Positions 38,404 through 48,658 are shown, numbered from the stretch's first letter. The stretch is DNA of 64,000 nucleotides from Acidimicrobiia bacterium (GCA_020846855.1 JADLDD010000039.1:34725-98724), one strand, 5' to 3'. Notes: generated by a model not told the origin, from the sequence alone. Made by a program: numbers and translations.

Positions 38404-39138
38404 TCACGGCGTGAAGCGGGCGGCGTCCTCGGCGGCGTAGCGCCGCACCACCTCGTCGGCGTGGGCGTTGGCCCGTAGCGCCGCCACCACCTCGGCGACC
38501 CGGCCGGCCGGGATCGCGCATGTGACCTGCGAGTCGGGCATCCCCGTTCGCACGCGGCTGAGCGCACACCCGGCGCTGAGGGCGACGGTGTCGTGGTCCT
38601 TGGCCAGCGCCACGATGTGGCACTGCGGCTTGCCTTCCACCTGCAGGCCCGGTACCGCGTCGGAGAAGACCATGAGCTGGCGGCCGTCGAGGCGTAGGAA
38701 CACGACGTCGGGGTCGACGGGCGTATCCGCCAGCGGTCCGAAGGTGACCGCGCCCGGCTTCTCCTTGACCACCGGGATCCGAGGCACGACGTCCATCGAG
38801 ACCCAGCCGCAGCCCAGGATCTCCTCCACGTCGGCCTTGGTCGCCGCCTCCTCGAGGGTCAGGAACCCGTGGGTGAGGCTCCCGACGCTGCAGTTGGCGT
38901 GATCCTCGGCGACCGTGGTGAACGTCCGCTCGACGCCCTCCATCCAGAACACGCAGCCCGCCGCGACCGGACCGGTCCGCCCGTCGGCCGTGGGCTCGGG
39001 GCGTTCGCCCCCGTACGCGGGGACGCCGGGCGGCGGTTCGGCGCTGAAGGTGATGGCGAGCGGGGCGACGTCGAGGCCGAGGGTCGAGGTCAGTTCGTCG
39101 GAGAGGTCGCGCCATGGCTGATCGGGCATGCGGCCCAC
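38404..39138 (-). CDS. DUF169-like protein
   Basis: AAGCVFWMEGVERTFTTVAEDHANCSVGSLTHGF pattern; ALSAGCALSRVRTGMPDSQVTCAIP. Confidence 0.75.
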   Translation of the reverse strand: MGRMPDQPWRDLSDELTSTLGLDVAPLAITFSAEPPPGVPAYGGERPEPTADGRTGPVAAGCVFWMEGVERTFTTVAEDHANCSVGSLTHGFLTLEEAATKADVEEILGCGWVSMDVVPRIPVVKEKPGAVTFGPLADTPVDPDVVFLRLDGRQLMVFSDAVPGLQVEGKPQCHIVALAKDHDTVALSAGCALSRVRTGMPDSQVTCAIPAGRVAEVVAALRANAHADEVVRRYAAEDAARFTP

Positions 39139-39261
39139 CCTACGCGTTCGGGCCGCGATTCATCTACCGGACGACTCGAAGATCGGCCGGGCGCACCGGT
39201 GGGACTTCGGGTGCCCGCGGGTCGTCTGCTAGAACCCGGGCGCACCCGAACGGAGCCGCCC

Positions 39262-39876
39262 GTGCCGTCGCCGCCTCCCGATCCCTCCCGTGCAAGCCGG
39301 CGCGCCGGGACCCGGCCGCGGGTCGGCGCGCCGGCCGTGGCCCTGGCGCTCGTCCTCGTGCTCGCGGGGGCCGCCGGCTGCTCGGACGGATCGGGATCGT
39401 CGTCGACTTCGACCACCGGCGCCCGGGGCGGTGCGGGGCGGGCCGCGTCCACGGCCACCTCGTCGCCGCCGCGACCGACCACGACCACCACGGGCAAGCC
39501 CACCCCGAGCCAGGCCCGTGAGGCCGCCGCCGCGGCCCAGGCGATGCGCGAGGCCGCCGTCGCCGTGATGATCCCCGTGTGGCGCGACGATCCCGGCCAG
39601 CGGGGCCAGCGCGACGCCACGCTGGGCGCCTTCGACGCCCTGGGCGGCGAGACCGACGACGGGGTCCGCTTCCCGCCCGGCACGGTCAACTTCACCTCGA
39701 CCGTCGCCACCTTGGCGGGCAAGGTCCGCATGGCCCGCGGCATGGGTCAGCAGCCCCTCGCGATCTACGTGGTGGGGGGCAGCGACACCGACGCGCTGGT
39801 GGCCGCGCTGCGCGCCTCGCCCGACCTCGCCGGCGTCCTGCTCTTCGACTCCGACGGCTCCCGCCTCGACGGCTGA
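39262..39876 (+). CDS. Putative lipoprotein, unknown function
   Basis: GTG start; signal peptide with lipobox-like VLAGAAGC followed by S/T-rich linker. Confidence 0.7.
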   Translation: MPSPPPDPSRASRRAGTRPRVGAPAVALALVLVLAGAAGCSDGSGSSSTSTTGARGGAGRAASTATSSPPRPTTTTTGKPTPSQAREAAAAAQAMREAAVAVMIPVWRDDPGQRGQRDATLGAFDALGGETDDGVRFPPGTVNFTSTVATLAGKVRMARGMGQQPLAIYVVGGSDTDALVAALRASPDLAGVLLFDSDGSRLDG

Positions 39877-39886
39877 GGCCCGCCGC

Positions 39887-41053
39887 CTACGCGCGCAGCG
39901 ATCGGAGGCCGGCGACCACCTCGGGGAGGGCGGCGGCGAAGCGTTCGACGTCGGCGGGGGTGGAGTCCCACCCGACGCTCAGGCGCAGCGAGTGGTCGGC
40001 GTCGACGCCCATCGCCGCCAGCACCGGCGAGGGCTCCAGGGCCTCGCTCGAGCACGACGACCCGGAGTGCACGGCCACGCCGCGCTGGTCGAGCCCGAGC
40101 AGCACGGGTTCGGCCTCCACCCCCGCCACGCCCAGGCAGAGGATGTGGGGGAGGCGCCCGACCGGGTCGGGGTCGCCGTAGACGTCGATCCCGTCGACGG
40201 CCCGGGCCGCGCCCTCGGCCCGGACGACCAGGTCCGCCGCCGCCCGCGCCTCGGCCTCGAGGCGGCCGCCGGCGCCCAACTCGGCCGCGGCGGCGCCGAA
40301 GCCGACCGCGGCGGCGACGTCCTCGATGCCGCCCCGCCGCCCCCGCTCCTGCGCGCCGCCCACCACGAGGGGCGGGATCCGCAGCCCCCGCCGGACCAGC
40401 AGGGCGGCGGCACCCTTGGGGCCCCCGAGCTTGTGGCCGGTGACCGAGCAGAGGTCGGCGCCGAGCTCGGCGAAGGAGAGGGGCAGGTGCCCGGAGGCGG
40501 CGCAGGCGTCGACGTGGACGGCGATGCCGCGCTCGTGTGCCGCGTCCACGATCGGCGCCACCGGCTGGATCGTGCCCACCTCGTGGTTGGCGAGCTGGAC
40601 GTTCACGAGCGCGGTCGACGGGCGGAGAGCCGCCACCACGGCGGCCGGGTCGACGCGCCCCGACCCGTCGACGCCCACCACCGTGACCTCCGCGCCCACC
40701 GTGGTGGCCGCCCGGCGGCACGCGTCGAGCACGGCCGAGTGCTCGACGGCGGTGGCCACGACGTGCACAGCCCCGTCGGCGCCCGCGGCCCGGGCCCGCT
40801 CGACTGCTCCCCACACCGCGGCGTTCGCGGCCTCCGTGCCGCTGGAGGTGAACACGACCTCGCGAGGCCGGGCCCCCAGCAGGGCCGCGACCTGCTCGCG
40901 GGCCTCCTCCAGCGCGATCCGCGTGACCCGGCCCTCGGCGTGGACCCGCCCCGGGTCGGCGTGGTGGGCGGCCAGGATCGGGAGCATCGCCTCGAGGGCG
41001 GCCGGCCGCAGGGGGGTGCTCGACGCGTGGTCGAGGTAGGCGCGCCCGGTCAC
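39887..41053 (-). CDS. Cysteine desulfurase (NifS/IscS-like)
   Basis: YLDHASSTPLRPAALEAM, FTSSGTEAANAAVWG, SVTGHKLGGPKGAAALLVRRG, SGSSCSSEALEPS. Confidence 0.93.
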   Translation of the reverse strand: MTGRAYLDHASSTPLRPAALEAMLPILAAHHADPGRVHAEGRVTRIALEEAREQVAALLGARPREVVFTSSGTEAANAAVWGAVERARAAGADGAVHVVATAVEHSAVLDACRRAATTVGAEVTVVGVDGSGRVDPAAVVAALRPSTALVNVQLANHEVGTIQPVAPIVDAAHERGIAVHVDACAASGHLPLSFAELGADLCSVTGHKLGGPKGAAALLVRRGLRIPPLVVGGAQERGRRGGIEDVAAAVGFGAAAAELGAGGRLEAEARAAADLVVRAEGAARAVDGIDVYGDPDPVGRLPHILCLGVAGVEAEPVLLGLDQRGVAVHSGSSCSSEALEPSPVLAAMGVDADHSLRLSVGWDSTPADVERFAAALPEVVAGLRSLRA

Positions 41054-41060
41054 CGGCCGG

Positions 41061-41843
41061 TCACAGGCGGGTGACGCAGTGCTCGTCGCCGTCGACGCGC
41101 CGTTCCGAGACCTGGAGGTGCCGGTGCTCACCGTGGAGCGCCTCGAGCATCCCGCGGATCATGGCCCGGTCGACGGCGCACAGGACGTGCGGGTAGTCCG
41201 ACGCGGCCGCCCCGAACGGGCAGCACTCCGAGACGATGGTCGACACGCCGTCGCGGTCCTCGCCGCGGGCGGCGAAGCCGTGGGCGGTGAGCGCCTCGGC
41301 GATGGAGGCGACGGCGGAGCGGACGGACCGCTGCGAGTCGGCGGCCCCCATGCGTTCGGCCAGGGCGCGGCCGTACCGGTAGCCGACGTCGTCGGCGAGC
41401 GCGGCGGACTCGTCGGGGCCGAGCCGGTCGAGCGCCTCGGCGAGGAGGAGGGCGAGGATGTCGTCGCGGCGGGGGGCGAGCACGGCGCCGGCCCGGTCCT
41501 CGGTGCCGCGGTAGCGCTTCGACGGCCGTCCCGCGCCCCGGCCGCCCTCCGTGGCGTGCGGCAGGCTCTCCACGGCCAGGTACCCGCCGCCGGTGAGCTT
41601 CTCGAGGTGGTGGCGGGCCACGTTCGGGTGGATGTCGAAGTGCTCGGCGACCTCGGAGGCGGTGACCCCCCCGTCGCCCGGGGGTCGGCCCCGCACGAAG
41701 AGGAAGATCTCGCGCCGGGTCGGGTCGCCGAAGGCGCTGGTGAGGGCGGTGACCGTCGCGTTGAACTCGTCGGTGCTCATCGCGCGGCGGAGACGAGCGG
41801 TGGGGAGGGGCGCCGGGCCCTGATGGGCCGCGTCCGCGGGCAT
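41061..41843 (-). CDS. ArsR/SufR-like HTH transcriptional regulator
   Basis: wHTH GDPTRREIFLFVRG...VAEHFDIHPNVARHHLEKL; C-terminal Cys set SECCPFG / VLCAVD / EHCVTRL resembling SufR Fe-S ligands; alternative start at 41780. Confidence 0.8.
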   Translation of the reverse strand: MPADAAHQGPAPLPTARLRRAMSTDEFNATVTALTSAFGDPTRREIFLFVRGRPPGDGGVTASEVAEHFDIHPNVARHHLEKLTGGGYLAVESLPHATEGGRGAGRPSKRYRGTEDRAGAVLAPRRDDILALLLAEALDRLGPDESAALADDVGYRYGRALAERMGAADSQRSVRSAVASIAEALTAHGFAARGEDRDGVSTIVSECCPFGAAASDYPHVLCAVDRAMIRGMLEALHGEHRHLQVSERRVDGDEHCVTRL

Positions 41844-41859
41844 GGCCCTATTCTACCTA

Positions 41860-41872
41860 TCCACGTAGTGGA
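41860..41872. promoter_or_regulatory. Candidate operator TCCAC-GTA-GTGGA between divergent SufR-like and Mrp genes
   Basis: 5-bp-arm palindrome 5 bp upstream of the TAGAAT -10-like box (41855..41850, minus). Confidence 0.45.
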
Positions 41873-41890
41873 AACCTCCGGGGAGTGACG

Positions 41891-43021
41891 ATGGCGTCCG
41901 AATCCGAGGTCCGCGCCGCGCTGCGCGGCGTGGAGGAGCCCCAGCTCGGGCGCTCGATCGTCGAGCTCGGGATGGTCAAGGGCGTCACCGTCCGCGACGG
42001 CCTCGCCCTCGTCGACCTCGCGCTTCCGCTCGACCACGACCGCAGCACCGCCGAGCTGCGCGAGCGGACCGAGGCCGCGGTCTCGGCGCTCGGCGGTGTC
42101 ACCGGGGTCGAGCTCACGACCCGACCCATGGACACCGACGAGGTGAAGGCCACGGCCTCGATCCTCAAGGGCGCCAAGCCGCTCATGGTCCTCGACGCGG
42201 CCGCGGCGGCGTCGGAGGCGCCCCGCCGCAACCCGTTCACCGACAACTGCACCCGGGTCCTGGCGGTGTCGTCGGGCAAGGGCGGCGTGGGCAAGTCGTC
42301 GGTCACGACCAACCTGTCCATCGCGCTGGCGCAGCTCGGCCACAAGGTCGCGGCCCTCGACGCCGACGTCTGGGGGTTCTCGATGCCCCGGATGCTCGGC
42401 ATCGAGGAGCCGCCGGGTCTCGTCGACGACGTGATCGTCCCGCCCGCCGCCCACGGGGTCCGCCTGATCTCGATGGGCTTCTTCGCCCGCGAGGACCAGG
42501 CGGTGGTGTGGCGCGGGCCGATGCTCCACAAGGCGCTCGAGCAGTTCCTCACCGACGTCTACTGGGGCGACCCCGACTTCCTCGTCGTCGACATGCCCCC
42601 GGGCACCGGCGACATCTCGCTGTCGATGGCGCAGTTCCTGCCCAAGGCCGAGACGATCATCGTGACCACTCCGCAGCCGGCGGCCCAGAAGGTGGCGCAG
42701 CGGGCCGCGGCCATGGCCCGCAAGGTGAACCTCAGCGTGATCGGCGTGGTCGAGAACATGAGCTGGTTCCGCGGCGACGACGGCAAGGCCTACGAGATCT
42801 TCGGGAGCGGCGGGGGCCGGGAGCTCGCCGACGGGCTGAAGGTGCCCCTTCTCGGCCAGGTGCCGCTGGTGGCGGAGCTGCGCGAGGGAGGCGACGTCGG
42901 GAACCCGATCGTCGTCGCCGACCCCGACGACGAGGCTTCGGTCGCCTTCCGCTCCATCGCCGAGCAGGTGGTGGCGCACGAGCCGACGGCCGTCCGCCGG
43001 CCCGAGCTCAAGGTGCGCTGA
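41891..43021 (+). CDS. Mrp/ApbC/NBP35 family Fe-S carrier ATPase (MIP18-like domain + P-loop)
   Basis: SSGKGGVGKSSVTTNLSIALAQLGHKV; N-terminal DUF59-like domain; VDMPPGTGDISLSMAQFLP. Confidence 0.95.
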   Translation: MASESEVRAALRGVEEPQLGRSIVELGMVKGVTVRDGLALVDLALPLDHDRSTAELRERTEAAVSALGGVTGVELTTRPMDTDEVKATASILKGAKPLMVLDAAAAASEAPRRNPFTDNCTRVLAVSSGKGGVGKSSVTTNLSIALAQLGHKVAALDADVWGFSMPRMLGIEEPPGLVDDVIVPPAAHGVRLISMGFFAREDQAVVWRGPMLHKALEQFLTDVYWGDPDFLVVDMPPGTGDISLSMAQFLPKAETIIVTTPQPAAQKVAQRAAAMARKVNLSVIGVVENMSWFRGDDGKAYEIFGSGGGRELADGLKVPLLGQVPLVAELREGGDVGNPIVVADPDDEASVAFRSIAEQVVAHEPTAVRRPELKVR

Positions 43022-44540
43022 CGCCGGCGGCCGGGTCCGGCTCCTCCGTGGGGATCGGGGCTCCGTCCTCGCGCGCCTCCCGTCCCGCGCCGCGGTCCAC
43101 GACCAGCGCCACGTAGACCGTCACCACGGCGATGATCGCCGCGCTGATCGCCATCACCCAACCGAACCCGCGGACGAAGGCGTCCATGGCCATGGGCACG
43201 ATGCCCGGGTCGCCGAGCCCGAGCGCCGAGGCGAGGTTGTCGCCCGCGCCGCCCACCGCCGGTCCGGTGTAGGCGCCGCGGTAGCCGGCGGCGAGGACGC
43301 TGCCGAGGATCGCGACCCCGAACGCCCCGCCGACCTGGCGGGCGGTGTCGTTGATGGCCGACGCGATGCCCGAGCGCTCGGGCGGCAGACCGCCCATGAC
43401 CAGGTCGGTGACAGGGGTGGTGGCCATCCCCATCCCCGCGCCCTGGAAGGCGAAGACCGTCACCAGCAGGGCGAGGTCCCGGCCGGTGCCGAGCGTGGCC
43501 AGGGCCACGTATCCGGCGGCGGTGACCGTCAGCCCGGTCACGAGCACGTTGCGGTGCCCGAACCGCCTCACCAGTGCGGGGCTGGCCGGTGCCACCGCGC
43601 TCCACGCGATCGTGGTGGGGCCGAACAGCAGGCCGGTGACGATCGGCGACCGCCCCTGCACGAGCTGGAGGTACTGGGTCAGGGCGAAGCCGGACCCGAC
43701 CAGGGTGAGGAACACCGCCGTGATGACCCAGGTCGACATCGCGACCGGCGGGCGCCGCAGCACCCGGACGTCGAACATCGGCGCCTCGGACCGCAGCTCG
43801 ACCACCACGAACGCGACGAGCGCCGCCGCGCCCACCACCAGGCCGGCGACGATGCGCGGGTTGCGGATCCCGTACACGGGCCACTCGATGACGCCGTAGA
43901 GCAGCGCCGCCAGCCCGACGACGGCCAGGGCCGAACCGGCCGGGTCGAGCGGCGCGGCGGCCGGGTCGCGCGACTCCGGCAGCAGGGCGCGCCCCAGCAC
44001 CAGCGTGACGATCACGATCGGGATGTTGATGAGGAAGATCGACCCCCACCAGTAGTGCTCGAGGAGCCAGCCGGCGACGATCGGCCCCAGAAGGATCCCG
44101 ACCCCCGACACCCCCGACCACACACCGATGGCGAAGGCCCGCTCCCGGGGCGGGAAGACCTGGGCGAGGATCGAGAGGGTCCCGGGCATGACCATCGCCC
44201 CCCCGACGCCCATGACCACCCGGGAGGCCACGAGCTGACCCGGGCTGGCCGACACCACGGCCCCGACCGACCCGATCCCGAACACCACGAGTCCGGCCAG
44301 GAGCACGGCCCGCCGCCCGAAGCGGTCGCCGAGGTTCCCGGCCGGGAACAGCAGCGCGGCGTACACCAGGATGTAGGAGTCGACGGCCCACTGGAGCTCG
44401 CTGCTCGTGGCGTCGAGCTCGCGCACCAGCGCGGGCAGCGCCACGTTGAGCGCCGTCTCGTCGATGATGATGATCACCAGCGATAGGCACAGGACCCCGA
44501 GGATCCACCAACGCCGCGAGTAGTGGTGGTCCGGGGCCAA
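43008..44540 (-). CDS. MFS transporter, DHA2 (EmrB/QacA) family
   Basis: 14-TM-like hydrophobic pattern; ALNVALPALVRELDATSSELQWAVDSYILVYAALLFPAGNLGDRFGRR; TTG start. Confidence 0.92.
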   Translation of the reverse strand: MAPDHHYSRRWWILGVLCLSLVIIIIDETALNVALPALVRELDATSSELQWAVDSYILVYAALLFPAGNLGDRFGRRAVLLAGLVVFGIGSVGAVVSASPGQLVASRVVMGVGGAMVMPGTLSILAQVFPPRERAFAIGVWSGVSGVGILLGPIVAGWLLEHYWWGSIFLINIPIVIVTLVLGRALLPESRDPAAAPLDPAGSALAVVGLAALLYGVIEWPVYGIRNPRIVAGLVVGAAALVAFVVVELRSEAPMFDVRVLRRPPVAMSTWVITAVFLTLVGSGFALTQYLQLVQGRSPIVTGLLFGPTTIAWSAVAPASPALVRRFGHRNVLVTGLTVTAAGYVALATLGTGRDLALLVTVFAFQGAGMGMATTPVTDLVMGGLPPERSGIASAINDTARQVGGAFGVAILGSVLAAGYRGAYTGPAVGGAGDNLASALGLGDPGIVPMAMDAFVRGFGWVMAISAAIIAVVTVYVALVVDRGAGREAREDGAPIPTEEPDPAAGVSAP

Positions 44541-44624
44541 GGGCGCCGACCCTAGCCCCGGCCCTCCGGGGCCCCGGGCTACGATTCGGCGGTCCGCGCA
44601 TCGCCTCTCGGAGGGCCGCCTCGC

Positions 44625-44858
44625 ATGGAAGTCAGGATCGGCGTGACCTACAGCGCCAAGGAGCTGACCGTCGAGGTCGACGAGGGGGCCGACGAGATCG
44701 TCGCGGCCGTCGACGCCGCCCTGAACGACGACTCGAAGCCGGTGATGTGGCTCACCGACACCAAGGGCCGCCGGGTGGGCATCCCCACCGACAAGCTCGC
44801 CTACGTCGAGGTCGCCGACGAGGACGGCTCGGCCCGCATGGGCTTCGGCCGCCGCTGA
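44625..44858 (+). CDS. DUF3107 family protein
   Basis: MEVRIGVTYSAKELTVEVDEGADEI, 77 aa; pattern typical of the actinobacterial DUF3107 family. Confidence 0.85.
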   Translation: MEVRIGVTYSAKELTVEVDEGADEIVAAVDAALNDDSKPVMWLTDTKGRRVGIPTDKLAYVEVADEDGSARMGFGRR

Positions 44859-44986
44859 CGAGCATCTCGCCGCGTCGCCGCGCCGTCACCGTGCGGTGCC
44901 GCCGGTACCCGGTTCCGCCCACGGCACCGTTGTCGCGGGGGCGTCTGAACGCGTAGCGTGGTCGCCGCACCGGACGGGGGAGGCTG

Positions 44987-47900
44987 ATGGTGGCGACGAG
45001 CAGCAAGACGACGGGCGGGACCGCGCGCCTGGTCCGAGGGCGGAGGACCGTGGCCCTGGCGGCCCTGGCCGTGCTGGTCGCGGCGCTTCCCGCGTGTGCG
45101 ATGCCGGGCGGTCCGGGGGGTTCGAACCCGCGTGTGCCGCGGGTGGAGCCGGCCCCGCCCGCCACGCCGCTCGACTGCACCGACTGGCGCTACGGCCCCG
45201 CCGACCAGCCCGCGCCCGGGGTGATCCCGGCTGAGCAGGACCTCGACGACTACAAGCGCACCTCCCGGCGGGACACCCGTCCCGAGCTGTTCAACTCGCC
45301 GCAGAACCTCTGCGGCCAGAAGGGCTCGGCCGTCGACCTGGCGTGGGGGGTGACGAAGGGCCGCGACGACGTGCTGATCGCGGTGCTCGACTCGGGCATC
45401 CGCTGGCGCCGGCCCGACGCCATCGACGACCTCGCCACCAAGGCGTTCGTCAACATCGGTGAGGCCCACCCACCGTGCGCGGCGCCCACCGGCGACTGCA
45501 ACGGCGACGGCGTGTTCGACATCGGCGACTTCGGCCCGATCGCCGACCGCAACGGCAACGGCCTGGCCGATCCTGAGGACCTGATCCTCGATCCGGCGTT
45601 CAGTGACGGCCGCGACGACGATCGCAACGGCTACGTCGACGACATCTCGGGTTGGGACTTCGTCTACGGCGACAACAACCCGCTCGACACGCCCGACTAC
45701 GGCCACGGCACCGGTGAGGCGGAGGACTCGAGCGCGGCGGAGAACGGTTCCGGCGAGGTGGGTACTTGCCCGAAGTGCCGCTTCCTGCCGGTGCGGGTGG
45801 GCACCAGCTTCATCGCCGACGGTGGCCGCTTCGCCGCCGGGCTGATCTTCGGTCTCGACTCCGGCGCGGACGTGATCCAGGAGGCGCTCGGCGCGGTCAC
45901 CAACCCCCGGCAGGCCCAGCAGGCGATCGACGCCGCCTACCGGCGGGGTGTGGTGGTGGTGGCGTCGATGGCCGACGAGGCCTCGAAGCACCCGAACCTG
46001 TCGTCGTCGCTGGAGCACACGATGACCGTCAACTCGATCACCACGCGGCGTCCGCTCCTCGGCGGCGACGTCGAGGGCTACCTGGCCCTGAACGGCTGCA
46101 CGAACTACGGCGGCCGCACCTTCGTGTCGGTGGAGTCGGGTTCGTGCTCCTCGGAGGCGACGGGCATGTCGTCGGGGATGGTCGGGCTGCTCGAGTCCGA
46201 GGCGCGCGACGCCGGCCTGGCCCGCCATCCGGGCCTGGCCCGCTACCGCCACGAGGGCGTGCAGAACGTGCTGTCGGCGAACGAGGCGATGCAGGTGGTG
46301 CGCACCACCGCAGACGACATCGACTTCTCGACCCCCAACGCCGTGGACCCGGCCAACAACTTCGGCACCCCCACGGGCGGTCTCATCGACACGGTCCGCT
46401 ACCCGACCACCCCGCACTGGGACGCCACCTTCGGCTACGGCCGGGTCAACACCTACGAGATGGTCAAGGCCGTGCGCGACGGGCGCATCCCGCCCGAGGC
46501 CGACCTGACCGGCCCACTCTGGTTCGACGTGCTGCCCGCCCGCGGCGTGGTCGACGTGACCGGCCGGGTCGCGGCGGTGCGGGCCCGTTCCTACGACTAC
46601 CGCGTCGAGTGGGCGGCCGGCCTCCAGCCGCCGCTCCACCCCGACGTCGACCAGTGGCACGTGGTCGCCGAGCGCCGCGGCCTGCGCCACCCGGTGGAGG
46701 GTCAGTTGGGGCGCATCGACCTGGCGTCGGTCGCGGCGGCGTTGCCCGACCACGCGACCGGAACCCCGTCCGACCCGGCGACGGGCCGCCCCGACGAGGA
46801 GCGCTTCAGCGCCCGGTTCCGCATCGTCGTCACCGCCCACGGCGGTCCCGGCGACGGGCTGACCGGCATCTCACAGAAGCAGGTCTTCGTCCACGACGAC
46901 CCGCAGCTCGCCCGCGGCTACCCGGCCCGGGTCGAGGGCGTCGGCACCTCGAGCCCGGCGTTCGCGGATCTCGACGGCCGTCCCGGCGACGAGCTGATCG
47001 TGGCCACCGACGACGGCCTGGTCCACGCCTTCGACCGCCGGGGCCGCGACATCCGCGGCTGGCCCGCCCGCCTGGCGCCGATGCCGACCTGGCCGGCTGA
47101 TTCGCCTACCGCGCGCCGCGACCACATCGCGGCCCCGGGCGGTCAGGTCGGGGTCGGGGCGCCGGTGGTGGCCGACCTCGACGCCGACGGCCGCCTCGAC
47201 GTGGTCGTCACCGACTTCGAGGGCAACGTGTGGGCCTTCGCCTCGAACGGACGCCCCAAGCCCGGCTTCGGCGCGGTCCGCGTTGACGGCCGGTTGCGCT
47301 CCCCGGTGCGGGTCGATCCGCGCTTCTCGGCCGACGACCCGGCGGTGCAGAACCCCGAGAACCGGCTCCAGCCCGCGTTCCTGTCCCAGGCCGCGGCCGC
47401 CGACCTCGACGGCGACGGCCGGCTCGAGATCGTCGCCACCTCCCTCGACCGCCACGTGTACGCGTGGCACGCCGATGGAACTCCCGTCGATGGGTTCCCG
47501 GTCCTCGTCGTCGACCCGGCGACGGTGGAATCGGTCGATCCCGTGTCGCACTCGGTCACCTTCAAGGCCGGAGCCAACGCCAAGGAGGGCGGCGGGATGG
47601 TCGCGCCGCCGAGCGTCGCCGACCTCGACGGCGACGGCCGGCCCGAGATCGTGGTCGGCGCGCAGGAGGAGTACGAGGAGCCGATCAACGTCGGCGACGG
47701 CGCCTCGACCCTCGCCCTGATGGGCGCCGCCGGCTCCGAGATGGGCAACACCCGGGCCTACGCCATCTCTCCCGACGGCGCGGCGACGGTCCGACCCGAC
47801 CCGTACCCGGCCTCCGCCAACCCCCACGCCGTCGCGTACCTCCCGGGCTGGCCGGCCCGGATCGGCATGCTGTCGCTCGAGGTCCTACCCACCCTCGGAG

Positions 47901-48658
47901 CGGGGGTGGCGGTGCGACCGGCGATCGGCGACGTGAACGCCGCCCACCCCGGACCCGAGGTCGTGGTCGCGGGCGCGGTGGGGCCGGTATACGTCCTGGG
48001 CTCCGACGGTCGCAGCGTCTTCGGTCAGGTCGGCGGTCGCGACCTTCCTCTGACGTGGTCCGGGGGGCTCGGAGGCGAGGGCAACGCCCGCTTCGGTCCG
48101 CAGCGGAGCTCGAACGACATCGTGGCGGCGATCGCCAACTTCGCCGGTCCGTCGATCGGCCGTCTCGACGCCGACGACCGTCCCGACGTCACCTCGCCCA
48201 CCTCGGGTCTGACCCGGCTCCTCGACGTCGAGGGCGACGACCACCAGCTCCCGGCCGACGACCAGCTCGGCGCGTGGAGCGGCCTCACCGGTGACGCCCT
48301 CGCGGGCTTCCCGCAGAAGGTCTCCGACATGGCGTTCTTCGTCAGCCCGGTGGTCGCCGACCTCGACGGCGACGGCCGCAACGAGACGATCGCCGGGAAC
48401 GGCGTCTACATGCTCGAGGCGCGCCACGCCGACGGCACGGCCCCGGCCGGCTGGCCCAAGCTGACCGGCGGATGGTTGGTCGGGTCGCCCGCGCTGGGCG
48501 ACCTCGACGCCGATGGCCGGGCCGAGCTGGCCGTGGTGCGCCGCGACGGCGTGCTGATCGTCTGGCACACCGCCCAGCCGGCTGCTCCCGGGCAGCCGGC
48601 CGGCGACTGGCCCCGCTCCGGCGGCAACGGCGCCAACACCGGCTCCTACGAAGGCTGA
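44987..48658 (+). CDS. S8-family (subtilisin-like) secreted peptidase with FG-GAP/VCBS-like repeats
   Basis: AVLDSGI Asp region, YGHGTGEAE His region, EATGMSSGMVGLL Ser region; several DLDGDGR.EIV repeats. Confidence 0.85.
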   Translation: MVATSSKTTGGTARLVRGRRTVALAALAVLVAALPACAMPGGPGGSNPRVPRVEPAPPATPLDCTDWRYGPADQPAPGVIPAEQDLDDYKRTSRRDTRPELFNSPQNLCGQKGSAVDLAWGVTKGRDDVLIAVLDSGIRWRRPDAIDDLATKAFVNIGEAHPPCAAPTGDCNGDGVFDIGDFGPIADRNGNGLADPEDLILDPAFSDGRDDDRNGYVDDISGWDFVYGDNNPLDTPDYGHGTGEAEDSSAAENGSGEVGTCPKCRFLPVRVGTSFIADGGRFAAGLIFGLDSGADVIQEALGAVTNPRQAQQAIDAAYRRGVVVVASMADEASKHPNLSSSLEHTMTVNSITTRRPLLGGDVEGYLALNGCTNYGGRTFVSVESGSCSSEATGMSSGMVGLLESEARDAGLARHPGLARYRHEGVQNVLSANEAMQVVRTTADDIDFSTPNAVDPANNFGTPTGGLIDTVRYPTTPHWDATFGYGRVNTYEMVKAVRDGRIPPEADLTGPLWFDVLPARGVVDVTGRVAAVRARSYDYRVEWAAGLQPPLHPDVDQWHVVAERRGLRHPVEGQLGRIDLASVAAALPDHATGTPSDPATGRPDEERFSARFRIVVTAHGGPGDGLTGISQKQVFVHDDPQLARGYPARVEGVGTSSPAFADLDGRPGDELIVATDDGLVHAFDRRGRDIRGWPARLAPMPTWPADSPTARRDHIAAPGGQVGVGAPVVADLDADGRLDVVVTDFEGNVWAFASNGRPKPGFGAVRVDGRLRSPVRVDPRFSADDPAVQNPENRLQPAFLSQAAAADLDGDGRLEIVATSLDRHVYAWHADGTPVDGFPVLVVDPATVESVDPVSHSVTFKAGANAKEGGGMVAPPSVADLDGDGRPEIVVGAQEEYEEPINVGDGASTLALMGAAGSEMGNTRAYAISPDGAATVRPDPYPASANPHAVAYLPGWPARIGMLSLEVLPTLGAGVAVRPAIGDVNAAHPGPEVVVAGAVGPVYVLGSDGRSVFGQVGGRDLPLTWSGGLGGEGNARFGPQRSSNDIVAAIANFAGPSIGRLDADDRPDVTSPTSGLTRLLDVEGDDHQLPADDQLGAWSGLTGDALAGFPQKVSDMAFFVSPVVADLDGDGRNETIAGNGVYMLEARHADGTAPAGWPKLTGGWLVGSPALGDLDADGRAELAVVRRDGVLIVWHTAQPAAPGQPAGDWPRSGGNGANTGSYEG

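Noticed and set aside
35010-38567. 1185-aa minus-strand ORF
   Set aside because: Only the radical SAM part (35010..36368) is real; the rest is out of frame with ATP-grasp and antisense to Nfu
45115-45135. tRNA T-loop-like GGTTCGAACCC
   Set aside because: Lies within the coding N-terminus of the S8 peptidase and no tRNA cloverleaf surrounds it
44801-46840. 679-aa minus-strand ORF
   Set aside because: Shadow antisense to the S8 peptidase; no recognisable motifs
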